A program made the position numbers and the translations under genes. From Macrocystis pyrifera (Eukaryota; Sar; Phaeophyceae; Laminariales; Laminariaceae), in assembly GCA_031763025.1 (NCBI GenBank), contig JASSKH010000031.1:4513783-4577782 (forward strand): DNA of 64,000 bases. Direction: 5' to 3'. Below, in pieces: positions 53,301 to 63,895 of this stretch. Every line of letters starts with the position of its first letter. Position 1 is the first letter of the stretch. The notes under the pieces are model-generated. The model did no database searches and was not told the DNA's origin. It was given only the letters and a program-made list of their open reading frames with translations.

Positions 53301-55789
53301 TTCTCAGCACTCGCGAAAACTCCTGCCGTGGAGTGCAGGTTTGGTTCCCGAGTCAGAGACGTGCGAAACAATTACTTGCCGCCGAGACTGGTGCGGGTTA
53401 GTGCCACCGCCTGGGAGGGGGGAAGGGGTGTACTCGTTATCATGCATGGCCGTAGTCGTATGAACATAGACCCTCGCATCTCTAAAATGCCGGGACGGAG
53501 CACGTCGAGTTTCCACCGACCAGGCAGACATTGCTTGCACCAAGCGTGAAGCGAAACGTCAGGTGTTCGGCGAGTCGCATGAAGGGTGGGCTCCATCCTA
53601 CCGTTTTAGAGGCGGATTTTCTTGCATATGGATGACAGGGTCAATGTATTGATTTATTTTCTGGTCTGGCCACTTCCAGAGACAGGAATGGGTTTTACTA
53701 TGTAACTGCCTCGCGGGTGCCTTACCATAGACACACTACGTGATACGATCATCCCCCTTGTGCGGAGTTAAGGTTTTACCCACACAAAATGATCTTACTT
53801 GATTACCAGCCATGGTGACCGTCAAAAACAAACAAAAAAACGGTACCCTGGTTGTCTAGCTCACGCAGTGAGAGGCGTGTTTTACAGCGTCGTCGCCAAC
53901 CGACGCCAACTCAACTTATATAGATACCACATATATATATATATTATCCACATATATATATATATGATAGGGGGGCTATACCTTTGAACTCAGCAGGGGC
54001 CAAGGACTAGCATCGCTGCTCGGAAGCACACACAGTCAGAAAAAGACACAGCAATGTTATATATGGTGAAGTTCCCGGCAGGTCTCTGTGTCGCATGCAT
54101 GCTTCTGTATCAGTAGGAAACCCGCTTGGATATCCCGAGATAGTCCAGACGCCACACGACACAGCGATAAAGCGTCTCTGACCACCAACATTCTGAAGTG
54201 TGCAGCAGCGTCAGTGCAGCGGAAAGCGCACAAACACCAACGCCAAGGACATAGGCTAGCAACAGCAACGAACAACAGCAAACACGAATAACAGGAACAA
54301 CAACAATGACTACGAAAAAAACGACGACAACAGCAACGCCAACAACATCTACAACACTAAAATCGCCACTACCACCACCGCAATCAATACCACTACCAAC
54401 ACAAAAAAAACAGCATCAACGCCACGCCAAACACCAACACCAACACAAACACAAACACAAACACCAGGTACGACCACAATAACACGACACCAACGCCAAC
54501 ACAAACACAAACACCAACACCAGTTACGACCACAATAACACAACACCAACGCCAACAACATCAACGCCACCTACATCAACAACACCTACATCAACACCAA
54601 CAACACCAACCATTAGAGCAACACCAACCATTCTATTACGGAAGACCATAGTAAATAGGACCTACGGTACACACAAAGACGTATATATTTCCTATTAATA
54701 CTACTGTAACAATATTTGGTCCCATTTACTATGGTCCCCCGTAACAGCAACAACAGGAAAAACCGCAACGACGCCAACACCAACACCACCTACAACAGCG
54801 ACAACAACACAACGCCAACGACAACATCACCAACAGCAACAAGGAAAGGCCACAGAACTGACGGGAGTCCCATCGCAAAAACGCTGCAACAAGTACCTGG
54901 ACCGCCCGCTTCCAGTCCGGCATGAACATCAGCCCCCACGTGCAGGTCACCGCGTCAACCGACCCGTCCTCGAACCCCTTCAATGACTCCCCGTCAGCTA
55001 CAGCCGCTGTGACGTTGGAAATCCCGGCCTCGGCAGCTCGCCGCCTGCGATGACACAATGTTTTGCGTTGCGCGGCAGGGATATCGTTGTTTCGGAGCGT
55101 ACCTTACGCGAGCAGCGGGAGCTTCAGTCATTTGATCGGGAAGATTAAAAGAGTTGACTGCTTCGGCGGTTATCTCGAAGCGACGGAACGCGGGCTGCAG
55201 CTTCGTGACTGAAAGCGGGCTGCAGCCACGTTTTTTGGGAACAGAGTACTGAACTCGGCACCAAGTTTGGGGGAAATATTGCGGTAGTTAACAGGGTGTC
55301 ATTTTCCTTTCTAACGATTTTAGTCGTGCATCAAAGTGGTCCGCACTAGTTCTCAGTATTTTGTCGCCAAATATAAGCTAGCGTGCCGTTTCTCCAGGAG
55401 TGAAAACGTCTAAGTATATTACCGCAAAACGTGTATCAACTCATGTTCCAAGTATTTTGTGCCTGAACACCTGTCCCACCGTCCCCCGCAACACCATCGC
55501 GTTATCCGGAGAAACCAACAGCGGTCTGCCTAGTGGTGGCGGCGGAGGGGCTCCTGCCACACGGAAACCAGTGCGTGCGAGCGCAGGATAAGGCCCACAG
55601 GTCCACCACTCCGCTGCTCCCCTGCCCCCCACCTTTTAGTCCTGCAGTGTACATAAGCATATATATATGACTACAGTTTCAAGTAATGTATCCTAATGTG
55701 GTTAATCCCCGCAAAGCCACTCCCCACTCCCCGCGAGAGGGATGCGCGGTCGACGGTCAAATGACTAAGGCAAACAACACATGAGAACG

Positions 55790-55849
<60 letters not shown>

Positions 55850-58800
55850 ACCCCCCCCCCCCCCCCGGTGATATGAAAAATATCATACGTACATCTCATT
55901 CGGGTAGAAAGTGTATGCCACCCCCCCTCTCCCCCCCCCCCCCCCCATCTCCATCCTCCCCGTTCAATGTTCGCACCATCCATGCCTGCCCCTCCTGACG
56001 GATAAACCCCCCACCTCTGAGGTCGCGCTCCGAAACCGCGCAAACAATTTGCGAAAGCTCGATGGGCTACGGCACGAGACAACGTCGCCGGTCGCTATTC
56101 CTCCACTCGCTGTACGTAGCTCCGCCCGTTCCCGCCCGTCCCACCCGCCCGCCCACCCACACCTATTCCGATTCCGAACAACTATTACGGGGGTCCATAT
56201 TAAACAGGACCTACGGTACACACAAAAAACCTATATATTTCGCTATTTTCACTAACAATATTTGGTCCTATTTACTATGGCCCCCCGTAATACTGTTAAG
56301 TACAGGGCACATGCTAGTACAGTGATAACAAACAGGCGTGCTGGTCCAGCCTGGATTCCTAAATTTGGAAATGGTATGGTGCCTTCGGCACAGCCTTCAG
56401 AGAAACAGAAGTGGGTTTCGTGCCGACACTGACGTGACAGTGTATCGGCTGCCGGATTTTCATTTATTCGTGAATATCTCCAAATGTCAGCCAGTCTTTT
56501 TGTTCGTGTTCGTTCGTCTTGGTTGTGCGTCCTGTACCGTATGTACCGCAGCAAAAATGAGTGTTGGTTTCGAGAGCCGAGCTGCCGAGATACATGCTCC
56601 CTTGAGGCTTCTTGAGGCGCACCTGATGATCTCAACCATTGCCGGAGCGATGTCGGTGGCGTGTACCGTCGCATCCGGCAGCACCTGCGGGGCGTGTATG
56701 GGTCGATACGAAGGGGACAGCGGAACAAAGGACGCCAAAATTAGCTGGGCTTTCATGCCGAGCATGTTCGCCGCTTGCCTCCCCGTCGCAACGTTCGTGT
56801 TTCGTAAGTGCGTGAGTGACATTTCCTAAAGTTGGTATATATATTTTTTAATCGTCGTTTCTCCCCGGAGCAAGGCTTAGGGTTTTGGAAAGGCGTGAGT
56901 GGATTTTCTTACAGGGTAGAACGATAACTAGAGCCGGTGTGCCCGCTTTTTCTCTTCCCGCGGCAACGCTCGGGCTTTTGTGAAGGCATGAGCGGTATTC
57001 CCTTCCGAGCGGTACGGTGAGCACAGAGGATGCATGTCGTCCATCGTTTCCTTTTCGCTGCAATGATAGTCCTTTTTTCACTCACGATGAGCGGCTCACG
57101 GACATAATATCGAGAGAGGGAAAACCACGCACGATCGGAAGATTTCTGTCTCTGGGTGTTCTCCTTGTCAGGCGCTATTTCCCGGGGGGGCAAGACGGGG
57201 GGGGGGGAGGTGTACTCGAAGTGGAGCTGGAGTAGACGCGCCAGGGCCAAGAGGACACGCGGCAGTGGCGCGGGCGGAGGTCAAGCCCGCCGCACCCCAA
57301 TGTCAGCGCACGCATCGACGCGAAAGCATGATGCGAACCAGCGGCCACGAGCGCAGGAGAGCCCGGCCATTGCCACTGCACGTATAGGGAGTGAGCCGTG
57401 CGACGGTAGGAGATTGAACTCTTAGTAAGCCCAAATATTTCAAGACCAGTAGTACTCGCAGTCGAGACATGATAGCCCTGTATCACGCACCGCTCGGCAT
57501 GAGACGGGTCCGTCGGTCGATTTCGAGCGAGAGTGTTCACCGCTTTCGTGGATATTGCCGCCTACAGTAGGTATAAAAACCGGGCCGTCTGTTTATACCT
57601 CTGGCCTGCTGCTTCGATGACAGCGGTGGGGAGAGGGGTATCCGGTCCGGTGTTCGTAGCCGCATCGTCTCCGTACTAATTTCCGATGCCGTGAGGTGTT
57701 CGCAGTCTCCTAGATGTCGAGAAAGTCAGCTCTTCCAAATTCCGTGCGGGCCCGTGCCACGGCGAGGTATTGATCAGGGTACTGTAAAACCTTTCACCCT
57801 CGAACATTTCGCCACTGACGGAAATCCTTCCTCCCTCAACCATTGCAATTCTCGAGCTGAAGGCCAACATCATTGGAAACCGATGTTTGCATATACCAGT
57901 ATGTATTTTTTAATATTTTCGCCCCGTGGGCTACGTAGCTTACATTTTTTTTTCTCACTCGGTTTTGTCGGAGCTTTTCTAACGAGGTGCTAAGTGCCCT
58001 CTCGTAGCACGGGGTGTGCGCGAGGGGGGGGGGTATGTCTCCTTGCGTTTGATGCGGTACCAACGCCTGCACGACACGGCCACGCCGCTTTCTTCTCAAC
58101 TTTATGTTTTACCTTCGCGATAGTGATGGCCGGTTCTCCACCGGCGGAGGCGACGTCCAAAACGGTCGCCGATCCCGGCTCCTTCAGCCGCACCTGCCGG
58201 CCGGAAAAAAAGGAGACCAGAAAAAGAAATATGGCGGGGTTTGGAGGCGAGTAGAACAACGAGGCAGTAAGCCCCTGTAGTGTTAACTTACGACTTGCGG
58301 GGTTTGGAGGCGAGCAGAACGACAAGGCAGTAAGCCCCTGTAGTGTTGATTTACGAGTTGGCCCAGCTTTTCGACGAAATGATGAGCAATCCATACTGAT
58401 AATACCAGGTGGCTCTTCATTGCGTTTGCGTTCGGAGAATTTTCCCAGAAAAAGGTAGACAGTCCACACCTACTTCTTCATTGCGACTTCATTTCCGAGA
58501 GAAAATTCCCACACGATGGAGGTTACGGTTTGGGTCAGACGCGTGCTGCTACAGGCGGTGAAATTTCGGGTACTGTGGCACTTTCGGACCGAAACATTTC
58601 TGAGTGACTGATCTTTTCAGGAGCGATACCCGGTGTACACACCCCGATTTGTGTTGCACAATAATGTAGCAGTTTTCCTGAGCACCCTTATAATGGGACG
58701 TGGGGTTCGATCGTCGGGTTCAGGCCAACCCGGTTTTTGAGTGAGGCATGGTGGAGTTCTTCCTCGCGCGAGGAGGGAGCTTCAGAAAGTTCCTGGCTTT

Positions 58801-61800
58801 GCTCAACACCTCCTGTACCGCACATGCATACCTTTGCTTCGTTGGGGGTAGATTTTGAGGTCAACTATTTGAAACCATTGTGTCGAGGCTGGACCAGGGT
58901 ATAGGCGGCCCTGCGGCGACAAGGCGCAGAGAGAACGCGGACAACCGTATCACACGCGCGATAAGATAACGCACCCCCTCGAACGAGTCCCAAAGCTGTT
59001 TGTCTCGACGACGACAAAGTGAGTGTAAAGGCAGAGCGACGCGTCTATAGAAACCTCTCTATGAGATTCTTCCAAGGCCACCATTTTCGTTGTGTCCTCC
59101 CCCCCCCGCAGGCATGCATTGGAGGAAGTCGGTTCCGAAAATCGTCCCACGAGGTGCGCTATCTTCTCACCCGTGTGATCGTGTTATACGGTACACAGCG
59201 GTCGAAGTCGAGAAAGGCGGCAGGATGCGACAGCCAGGCCAAGAGGCGACAAGAACAGCCTCGGAGGGGCGTGAAAGGAAAGGCAGGCGCGCCCTTAAAC
59301 CCTGATTTATAGGTTATCAAGCGGGGTCACCGGCAGGCGGCTCACCGCAAAAAGGCGCCGCCTCTTTCCCTAAGAAAGCAAAGGCTTGACACAAGCCCAT
59401 CCATGTTCCACGGTACAAGCAACCAATCCAACATCAAACCAACCAACAAAACTACAGAGCGAACAACCATTACGGGGGACCATAGTAAATAGGACCAAAT
59501 ATTGTTAGTATAAATAGGCGAATATATAGATTTTTATGTACACTATAGGTCCTATTAACTATGGACCCCCGTAATAGTCAAGTAACCAAACAAACCAGTG
59601 AAATCAACCAACCAAGCAAACAAGCAATCAACCAATCAATCAACTATCCAAACAACTAATCAACAGAGCGTATCGCAAAACATCCCATGAGCCTTACAAA
59701 ACCTCTCAAAACCAACTCAACAAAAATCTCGCCGCCGGGACCGCTTGCGCTTCGCCTTACTCTGAGTGAGCGGCGTCCTGAGCGCGCCGATCCCTCTTCA
59801 TGCGCCCCGCCCCGAGGAACGCCGGCCACCGGTTGCGCCCCGCCATCACACCAGATGCAATGAAAAAAAAAGTAGATCGCGGCTTGAACCCTTGACAGAC
59901 CGCCCCGGCACACTAATCCTATTATTACGGGGGACCATAGTAAATAGGACCAAATATTGTCAGTAAAAATAGGGAAATATATAGGTTTTTGTGTGTACCG
60001 TCGGTCCTGTTTACTATGGTCCCCAGTAATACGAGGGGGGGGATAGTCATCAGAACCCACGACGGGCCCCTATGAAGCTTACCAGGTAAAATGGATCCCC
60101 CTATTTTTACATACCTGGTACCATATTAGGTTCTGGATTCGTTTTAAACGATTCGGCACGACCATGTCCCTGGTCCTTGTAGCTGAGAATAAAGCTCTTT
60201 ACGTAAATAAACCGAACAGCGATAGGGCGACGTTCATCACTAAAAAGCAAAAATTCGCATGCCGATGCACGGTGCTGCTGTACACACTCGTACCTACCAC
60301 TCTGTCCGGAAATGTAATGAACCCTATATTTTCATAATTGTACTTGAATTATCCCTATATTTCCAGAGAGAGTGGTACATACGGTAGAGTGACTTTACTC
60401 GACCATTTTCTCGCGTGAGGCAGCAGTGATGCCTTCGCATCTGAAAGCTAGGGGCGACTCGCTTCCCGCTGCATCAAGGTTCGATCACATACGGTCTTCG
60501 CTGCGGCGATGGCACCGGGTGTGGTGGCAATCGCTCGGCGAGCGGCCGCGCTCATGTCTGGCACTGTTTCCCCGATATAATAAAGACGAGATGTTTGGTT
60601 GGACCGCGCGTCCTTTTCGTTTTTTTTCCCCCATTTTCGTCTCGGGACACATATTTTCCCGAAGTTCCCATGAAGAATTGACTCTCAAGAGGGTCAACTT
60701 TAGGAACGAATTTCTTGTCGGCTACTTGTCGGATATGAGCGCGGGTTGCATTGCTGTGTGCGCAACCTGCTGGCGGGGGGGGATGGCACGTATCTATTCT
60801 GTAGTCGCGTCAAACAGTTTTTCCCTAGAGATAAATATGCATACACAACCTGAAAGTCGAGTTTTCCCACGTATTTCCAGTCGGATAGACGAAAATACAA
60901 ATTGTCAAAAGAGAACATGATGTTCCATCCCCGCGGTCTTCGTTGATTACATATGTCTGCCCAACGCAATCATCCAATTCGTTTCATACGTCGAGTAATC
61001 AGGTATTGGCTGCTACCGTGAATGTATTCTAAAGCTCAAGTAAACAGGGTGGTGGCAGACTATTTTCACAAATTATTATTTTTATTTTTTATCAAGGGTT
61101 TGTCGAACAGACTAAATATATTTTCTTACGTCTAAAACGAATCGGTTCCCACCCCTACCTGTGCTTTCCCGCAACAGAAAAAAAAAGTGGCATAGCTTTC
61201 GTTTGGAACTCGCACGGGTGGGTACTACTGTAGTACCTGTCGTCAATCAACGGTCCTCAGGAAAAACAAAACAGACAGCTACCTACTCGCACTGGTGAAA
61301 TGCTTGGAAAAAAAGGAGAAGACTTTCGGGTCGGGGCGGCACTGATCTCGTGTGGCTTCAGGTAACTATGAACAAAGTATAAGATTTCCGGTTTCGTTCA
61401 CCCAACCCAAAGGGGCCTCAATTTTTCAGGATTGTTCACTGGTCGGGTCAAAATTCGCGGGCCGGGTCGGATGGGGTCACCTAACACCACCCGACCTGAC
61501 CCGACCCGACCCAACCCAACCCAACCCAACCCAACCCAACCCGTGAGACTTCGAATACCTCCTGATCCGACCCGTCAATGTTTGAAGACCTCCTGACCCA
61601 TGAACAGCCCTGACACTTTTAGGCGGCCGTGTCACTGAAACAAAAGCTCGCTTGGCTCGTTGCAAGGCCAACCGAGGCCTTGTCGCGCCCGAGAATGACC
61701 TGTCTCCTACGTACATACACCAAGCGTAATATCTCACCATGTCTTCCGTTTTTCGTGGAGCTCGCAGGTGGTGGCCCCTTCTTTGGCCTCACCGTGGGTG

Positions 61801-63895
61801 GCCCTCGACCGGCACAGTGTTTCTCGCTGTGGCGGCCGCCTCGCAGCGCTGGCCGCCGAGAGGGGTGTTAAGAGTAGTCATTTTCAAGACGATTTTTAAG
61901 GTGAAGCTTTAAGGCTTAGGGTCAAGGCTCAATTTTCGAGGTAGAAGTCAACGTCTAGGCCAAGGTGGACGACGGTGTATAAGGTGAAGGGTTAAGGAAC
62001 AGGGTTGAGGAAAAATCGAGGGTTTAAGCCGAGCCTTAGGCTAAGGTCAACGCGAAGGTTGGGGTTGACGTTTTCGGATAAGCCGAGCGAGGTTTAAGGT
62101 ATGGGGTAAAAGCCAACATTGAGGTTGAGGGTCAAGTCAACGATTAAGGTCAAGGCTGACGTTAAGAGCAAGGTCAAGGTGAAGGTTTCAGCATAATTTG
62201 TTAAGTAACTTTATTGGTTTGGGGTGTTGTTAAGCTACGGCAAATATTAGGTCAGGTGAGGCTAAGTTTACGGTGAAGGTTAAGCTTTAGATAGGGTTGA
62301 TAGGTTGTAGTTAAGGTTGAGGTTAAGGTTGAGGTTAAAGTTCAGGTTAAGAGATATGGGAGCATCGGCGAGATTTAAAGTCAAGGGCGATGATTCGGAT
62401 TGAGATCAAGGTTGAGGGCAATACTTCGAATCAATATCAAGTTTAAGGTCAAGGTTAACCTTACCTTTGGGGAGCAGTTACTCGCTGTATATTCGTGTAC
62501 AGCGTTGGTTAATTACTTTCGTTATTGACGGCGCAGATACTAACTAGACCAACAGAAAGGGTGAAACACACAAAACATGAACTCGAGTCCATCGGGACTT
62601 ACCAACAAGCGCTGAGAACCCCAATTACGATCTAGAGCCGCAGCCCACCACCGACGGAAACGTAGGCACACCCTACCGGCACTACAAGGTCTGGCTGCCC
62701 TGTTAGGTTCAGTTGTCGGCGCAATAAGCGTGTGGAACGAATACTCGTCAGTCCCAAAAAGGAAGAAAATCACGGGACCCAGAGTCACGAGCCAACGTTG
62801 CTACTGTACGTACGTAAGGATCCCCAAAATAGGCTTTCGACATCCCCAGTACATCCCTACATCGACAGGACTGCACATTGAAACAGTTCCACTGATTGTA
62901 TGTAGACGAAACGACGAGGCGGAGTATCGTTTTCCCCTCCCCGGCAAATCAATTCGAGCTGGATGAAGCCGGAGATACTACCAGAAAATCTGAGGGCGGA
63001 GATCTGAGGCCGGAGATCTGCGCCCTTCGACCGAAAATCTCCGACTTTTGTTTAGTTTTTATGGATACCTTCCACCAGGGAAGACAGACAACTACAGATG
63101 TACAACCAGCCCGAGTCCCTATTCATAGCAAAAAGCTACCAGCCCACAATACACACAGATGGTATATCTATAGAGACTCTTGATAAAAAAAAGAGGGAAA
63201 GCTGGTCCAGGCTTGAATTTATTTACTCGAGAATGGGTGCGTTCTACAACTAACTGACTCCACAATAACGCCTGCTGAAATTTCTTGTATTCCTGCAAAA
63301 AAAAAAATCGGCATGGCTTTCTTAAATCGCTCCGTTTTCTTCATAGGTTGCCCAGCACTGTACTGAGGCCCAGCAGGCACCGTTGCTAGCAGCCGCGCCT
63401 AAAACTGAAAACACGCACACACGCACACCAGCGGAAGGCTTCCACAGCTGACGGAGGCGCGCCAAATAAAGTTGGGGCCAGGACGCTTGCTACAACGGGG
63501 GGGAATCACAGCATTTTAGCCAAAAATAAAATAAAATCGAACGACGGGGTTCCTTAACCAAAATCTTGGGAACGATTTTCTATTTCTTCATACCATGCGA
63601 TTGTTCGTCTACTGTAGTTGCACTTTCAACTGTTTCTCAAAATCGTTCTTGACTTTTCTATTAGTATAGAGTCCTTGAGGCGAGGAAACCTCGAAACAAA
63701 AAAAAAATGGTGCGCCTCGACCTTACTAACTGTCACTACCGGAACTATTACCTCTTTCACAAGGGAGTTCACCAGACGCGCCGCCAGCTTGTACCCTACC
63801 GACATTCCCGCCGCTAAGCCACCCTCTTGGTCCCTCTCCTGTACGGCACCAACGTACGCGTCCGCCGAGGAGTTCCACGCGGACGCAATTTTTTC
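50189..63895 (-). CDS. S-adenosylmethionine-dependent methyltransferase, class I (7 exons, 5' end outside window)
   Basis: Exons in transcript order: 63895-63752, 58193-58113, 56684-56623, 55044-54897, 53322-53211, 51745-51675 and 50398-50189. They total 828 nt in one frame, giving 275 residues and TGA at 50191-50189. The order of motifs is that of class I enzymes (methyltransferase type 11-like): IASAWNSSADAYVGAV helix; motif I VLDVASAGGEPA (about residues 58-69, binds the cofactor); VHATDIAPAMVEI; motif II DAVTCTWGLMFMPD; motif III RVLRSDGLVVITIWEK; and C-terminal strand YVRALAIVGRK. The substrate cannot be told. The first core Gly pattern is A-S-A-G-G-E rather than the commoner G-x-G. Family members are cytosolic or organellar. 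The first codon lies upstream, beyond the right edge. Confidence 0.87.
50495..50590 (+). repeat. R90 dispersed repeat copy
   Basis: G-rich start, GGTACTCGTTTATTTCTTAC, then TTAGTCATTTTCCCATTGAC and GAGCACCGTTCCTAC. Opposite orientation to the copy at 11000. Confidence 0.7.
51232..51330 (+). repeat. R90 dispersed repeat copy
   Basis: GGGGCGTACCCATTCCTTGT, TTAGTCATTTGACATTGACC and GAGCATCGTTCCTACTCCTG, in the same order as the copy at 50495. Confidence 0.7.
51675..51745 (-). CDS. Methyltransferase exon, penultimate
   Basis: The acceptor CCCTCAACCCATCAG ends at 51746. Two bases complete Gly. It encodes FKGLIDPEALGGDGGLAVAE and EME. The donor GTAAGT is in phase 0. It fits the family segment before the last helix. 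Confidence 0.75.
51794..51975 (+). repeat. R550 partial copy 5
   Basis: TGCCGGGACGGAGCACGTCG and GCACCGTGAGGTGTT, then a second start, GTGTACTCATTATCATGCAT. It is followed by a 30-bp G tract interrupted once by A (51970-51999). Confidence 0.75.
52700..53195 (-). repeat. R550 cluster, partial copies 6-8
   Basis: Three truncated copies in tandem, recognisable by CCCGGCATTGTAGGGATG at about 52722, 53013 and by CCCAGCATTGTAGGGATG at 53131. Each ends near CATGCAT...GAGTACACCCC. They abut the methyltransferase exon at 53211. Confidence 0.75.
53211..53322 (-). CDS. Methyltransferase exon with motif III
   Basis: Acceptor TGCACTCCACGGCAG, donor GTAGGG, phase 0 in and phase 1 out. It encodes EFSRVLRSDGLVVITIWEKH and EDSIYQRMAAVLDTLSP. 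It is sandwiched between R550 copies only 20-90 bp away on either side. Confidence 0.88.
53408..53990 (+). repeat. R550 near-full copy 9
   Basis: GGTGTACTCGTTATCATGCA through GGCCACTTCCAGAGACAGGA and TTGTGCGGAGTTAAGG to CGCCAACCGACGCCAACTC and an (AT)n microsatellite at 53930-53965. Confidence 0.85.
54240..54860. repeat. CAA/CCAACA-rich simple repeat
   Basis: AACAACAACACCAACGCCAA-type units fill most of the stretch and are split by MITE copy 8. In a methyltransferase intron, just downstream (in the transcript) of the exon ending at 54897. Confidence 0.85.
54634..54744. mobile_element. TTACGG MITE copy 8, inserted in a CAA-rich repeat
   Basis: Left TATTACGGAAGACCATAGTA, right ACTATGGTCCCCCGTAACA. 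It splits an (AACACC/AACAGC)-rich simple repeat in a methyltransferase intron. Confidence 0.88.
54897..55044 (-). CDS. Methyltransferase exon with motif II
   Basis: The acceptor TTGTGTCATCGCAG ends at 55045. It completes an Arg codon with the previous exon. It encodes RRAAEAGISNVTAAVADGES and then DGSVDAVTCTWGLMFMPDWK, ending RAVQ before GTACTT. The acidic D-G-E-S and motif II D-A-V-T-C are the expected cofactor-pocket strands. Confidence 0.9.
55735..55866 (-). repeat. R90 copy with a 76-bp C tract
   Basis: GGATGCGCGGTCGACGGTCA and CACATGAGAACG lead directly into C 55790-55866, broken by one A at 55850. The longest homopolymer in the window. Confidence 0.8.
56183..56292. mobile_element. TTACGG MITE copy 9
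   Basis: Left TATTACGGGGGTCCATATTA, right ACTATGGCCCCCCGTAATA. In a methyltransferase intron. Confidence 0.9.
56623..56684 (-). CDS. Methyltransferase exon (post-motif I)
   Basis: 62 nt, acceptor ACACGCCCCGCAG, donor GTGCGC, phase 0 in and phase 2 out. It encodes VLPDATVHATDIAPAMVEII. The Asp of A-T-D-I-A-P is where the acidic residue binding the cofactor ribose is expected. Confidence 0.88.
58113..58193 (-). CDS. Methyltransferase exon with motif I
   Basis: 81 nt after TTTTTTTCCGGCCGGCAG and before GTAAAA, phase 0 at both ends. It encodes VRLKEPGSATVLDVASAGGE and PAITIAK, the glycine-containing cofactor-binding loop. Confidence 0.9.
58237..58362. repeat. ~64-bp tandem duplication beside the motif I exon
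   Basis: GCGGGGTTTGGAGGCGAG and AGGCAGTAAGCCCCTGTAGT occur twice in a row, 45 bp upstream (in the transcript) of the acceptor at 58194. Confidence 0.85.
58920..59190. repeat. Diverged dispersed repeat, partner of 8640-9060
   Basis: CACCCCCTCGAACGA, CATTTTCGTTGTGTCC then a short C run, and GTGCGCTATCTTCTCA match the order of blocks at 8770-9050. Confidence 0.6.
59468..59576. mobile_element. TTACGG MITE copy 10
   Basis: Left ATTACGGGGGACCATAGTAA, right ACTATGGACCCCCGTAATA. In the first visible methyltransferase intron, within CAA/CCAA-rich sequence. Confidence 0.9.
59933..60031. mobile_element. TTACGG MITE copy 11
   Basis: Left TATTACGGGGGACCATAGTA, right ACTATGGTCCCCAGTAATA. It lies 350 bp from copy 10. 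Confidence 0.9.
60295..60377. mobile_element. Second MITE-like family (CACTCTGTCC), copy 2
   Basis: TACCACTCTGTCCGGAAAT and ATTTCCAGAGAGAGTGGTA are inverted with two mismatches around an AT-rich core containing two CCCTATATTT motifs. Confidence 0.65.
61485..61545. repeat. (CCCGA/CCCAA)n pentanucleotide array
   Basis: CCCGACCTGACCCGACCCGA passing into five CCCAA units. Related to the larger array at 45225. Confidence 0.85.
61875..62470. repeat. ~600-bp degenerate GGTTAAGGT/GGTCAAGGT array
   Basis: Purine-rich degenerate 6-bp units (AGGTTA, AGGTTG, AGGTCA) fill the interval, all in one orientation. In the first visible methyltransferase intron. Not a canonical telomere repeat. Confidence 0.85.
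63752..63895 (-). CDS. Methyltransferase exon, most 5' in window
   Basis: 144 nt, phase 0 at both ends, between an acceptor at 63897-63896 (CTGTCGAAACAAG) and donor GTAATA. It encodes EKIASAWNSSADAYVGAVQE, GGLAAGMSVGYKLAARLVNS and LVKE. The W-x-x-x-A-x-x-Y pattern is the usual start of this methyltransferase type. The acceptor lacks a strong pyrimidine tract. No in-frame ATG precedes it before a stop, so at least one more exon lies upstream. The next intron is 5.6 kb. Confidence 0.75.

Noticed and set aside
59820..59910. Possible Pol III gene on the minus strand (GGGTTCAAGCC then a T run)
   Set aside because: A B-box-like string and T run are present, but no A-box or acceptor stem. The upstream side is MITE sequence.
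60426..60920. 164-codon plus-strand frame
   Set aside because: It lies antisense in a methyltransferase intron, with low-complexity segments, no recognised domain and no splice context. Kept only as a remote possibility.
61875..62470. Interstitial telomere tract
   Set aside because: Units are AGGTTA/AGGTCA/AGGTTG mixtures, not TTAGGG. Degenerate purine repeat is the simpler reading.
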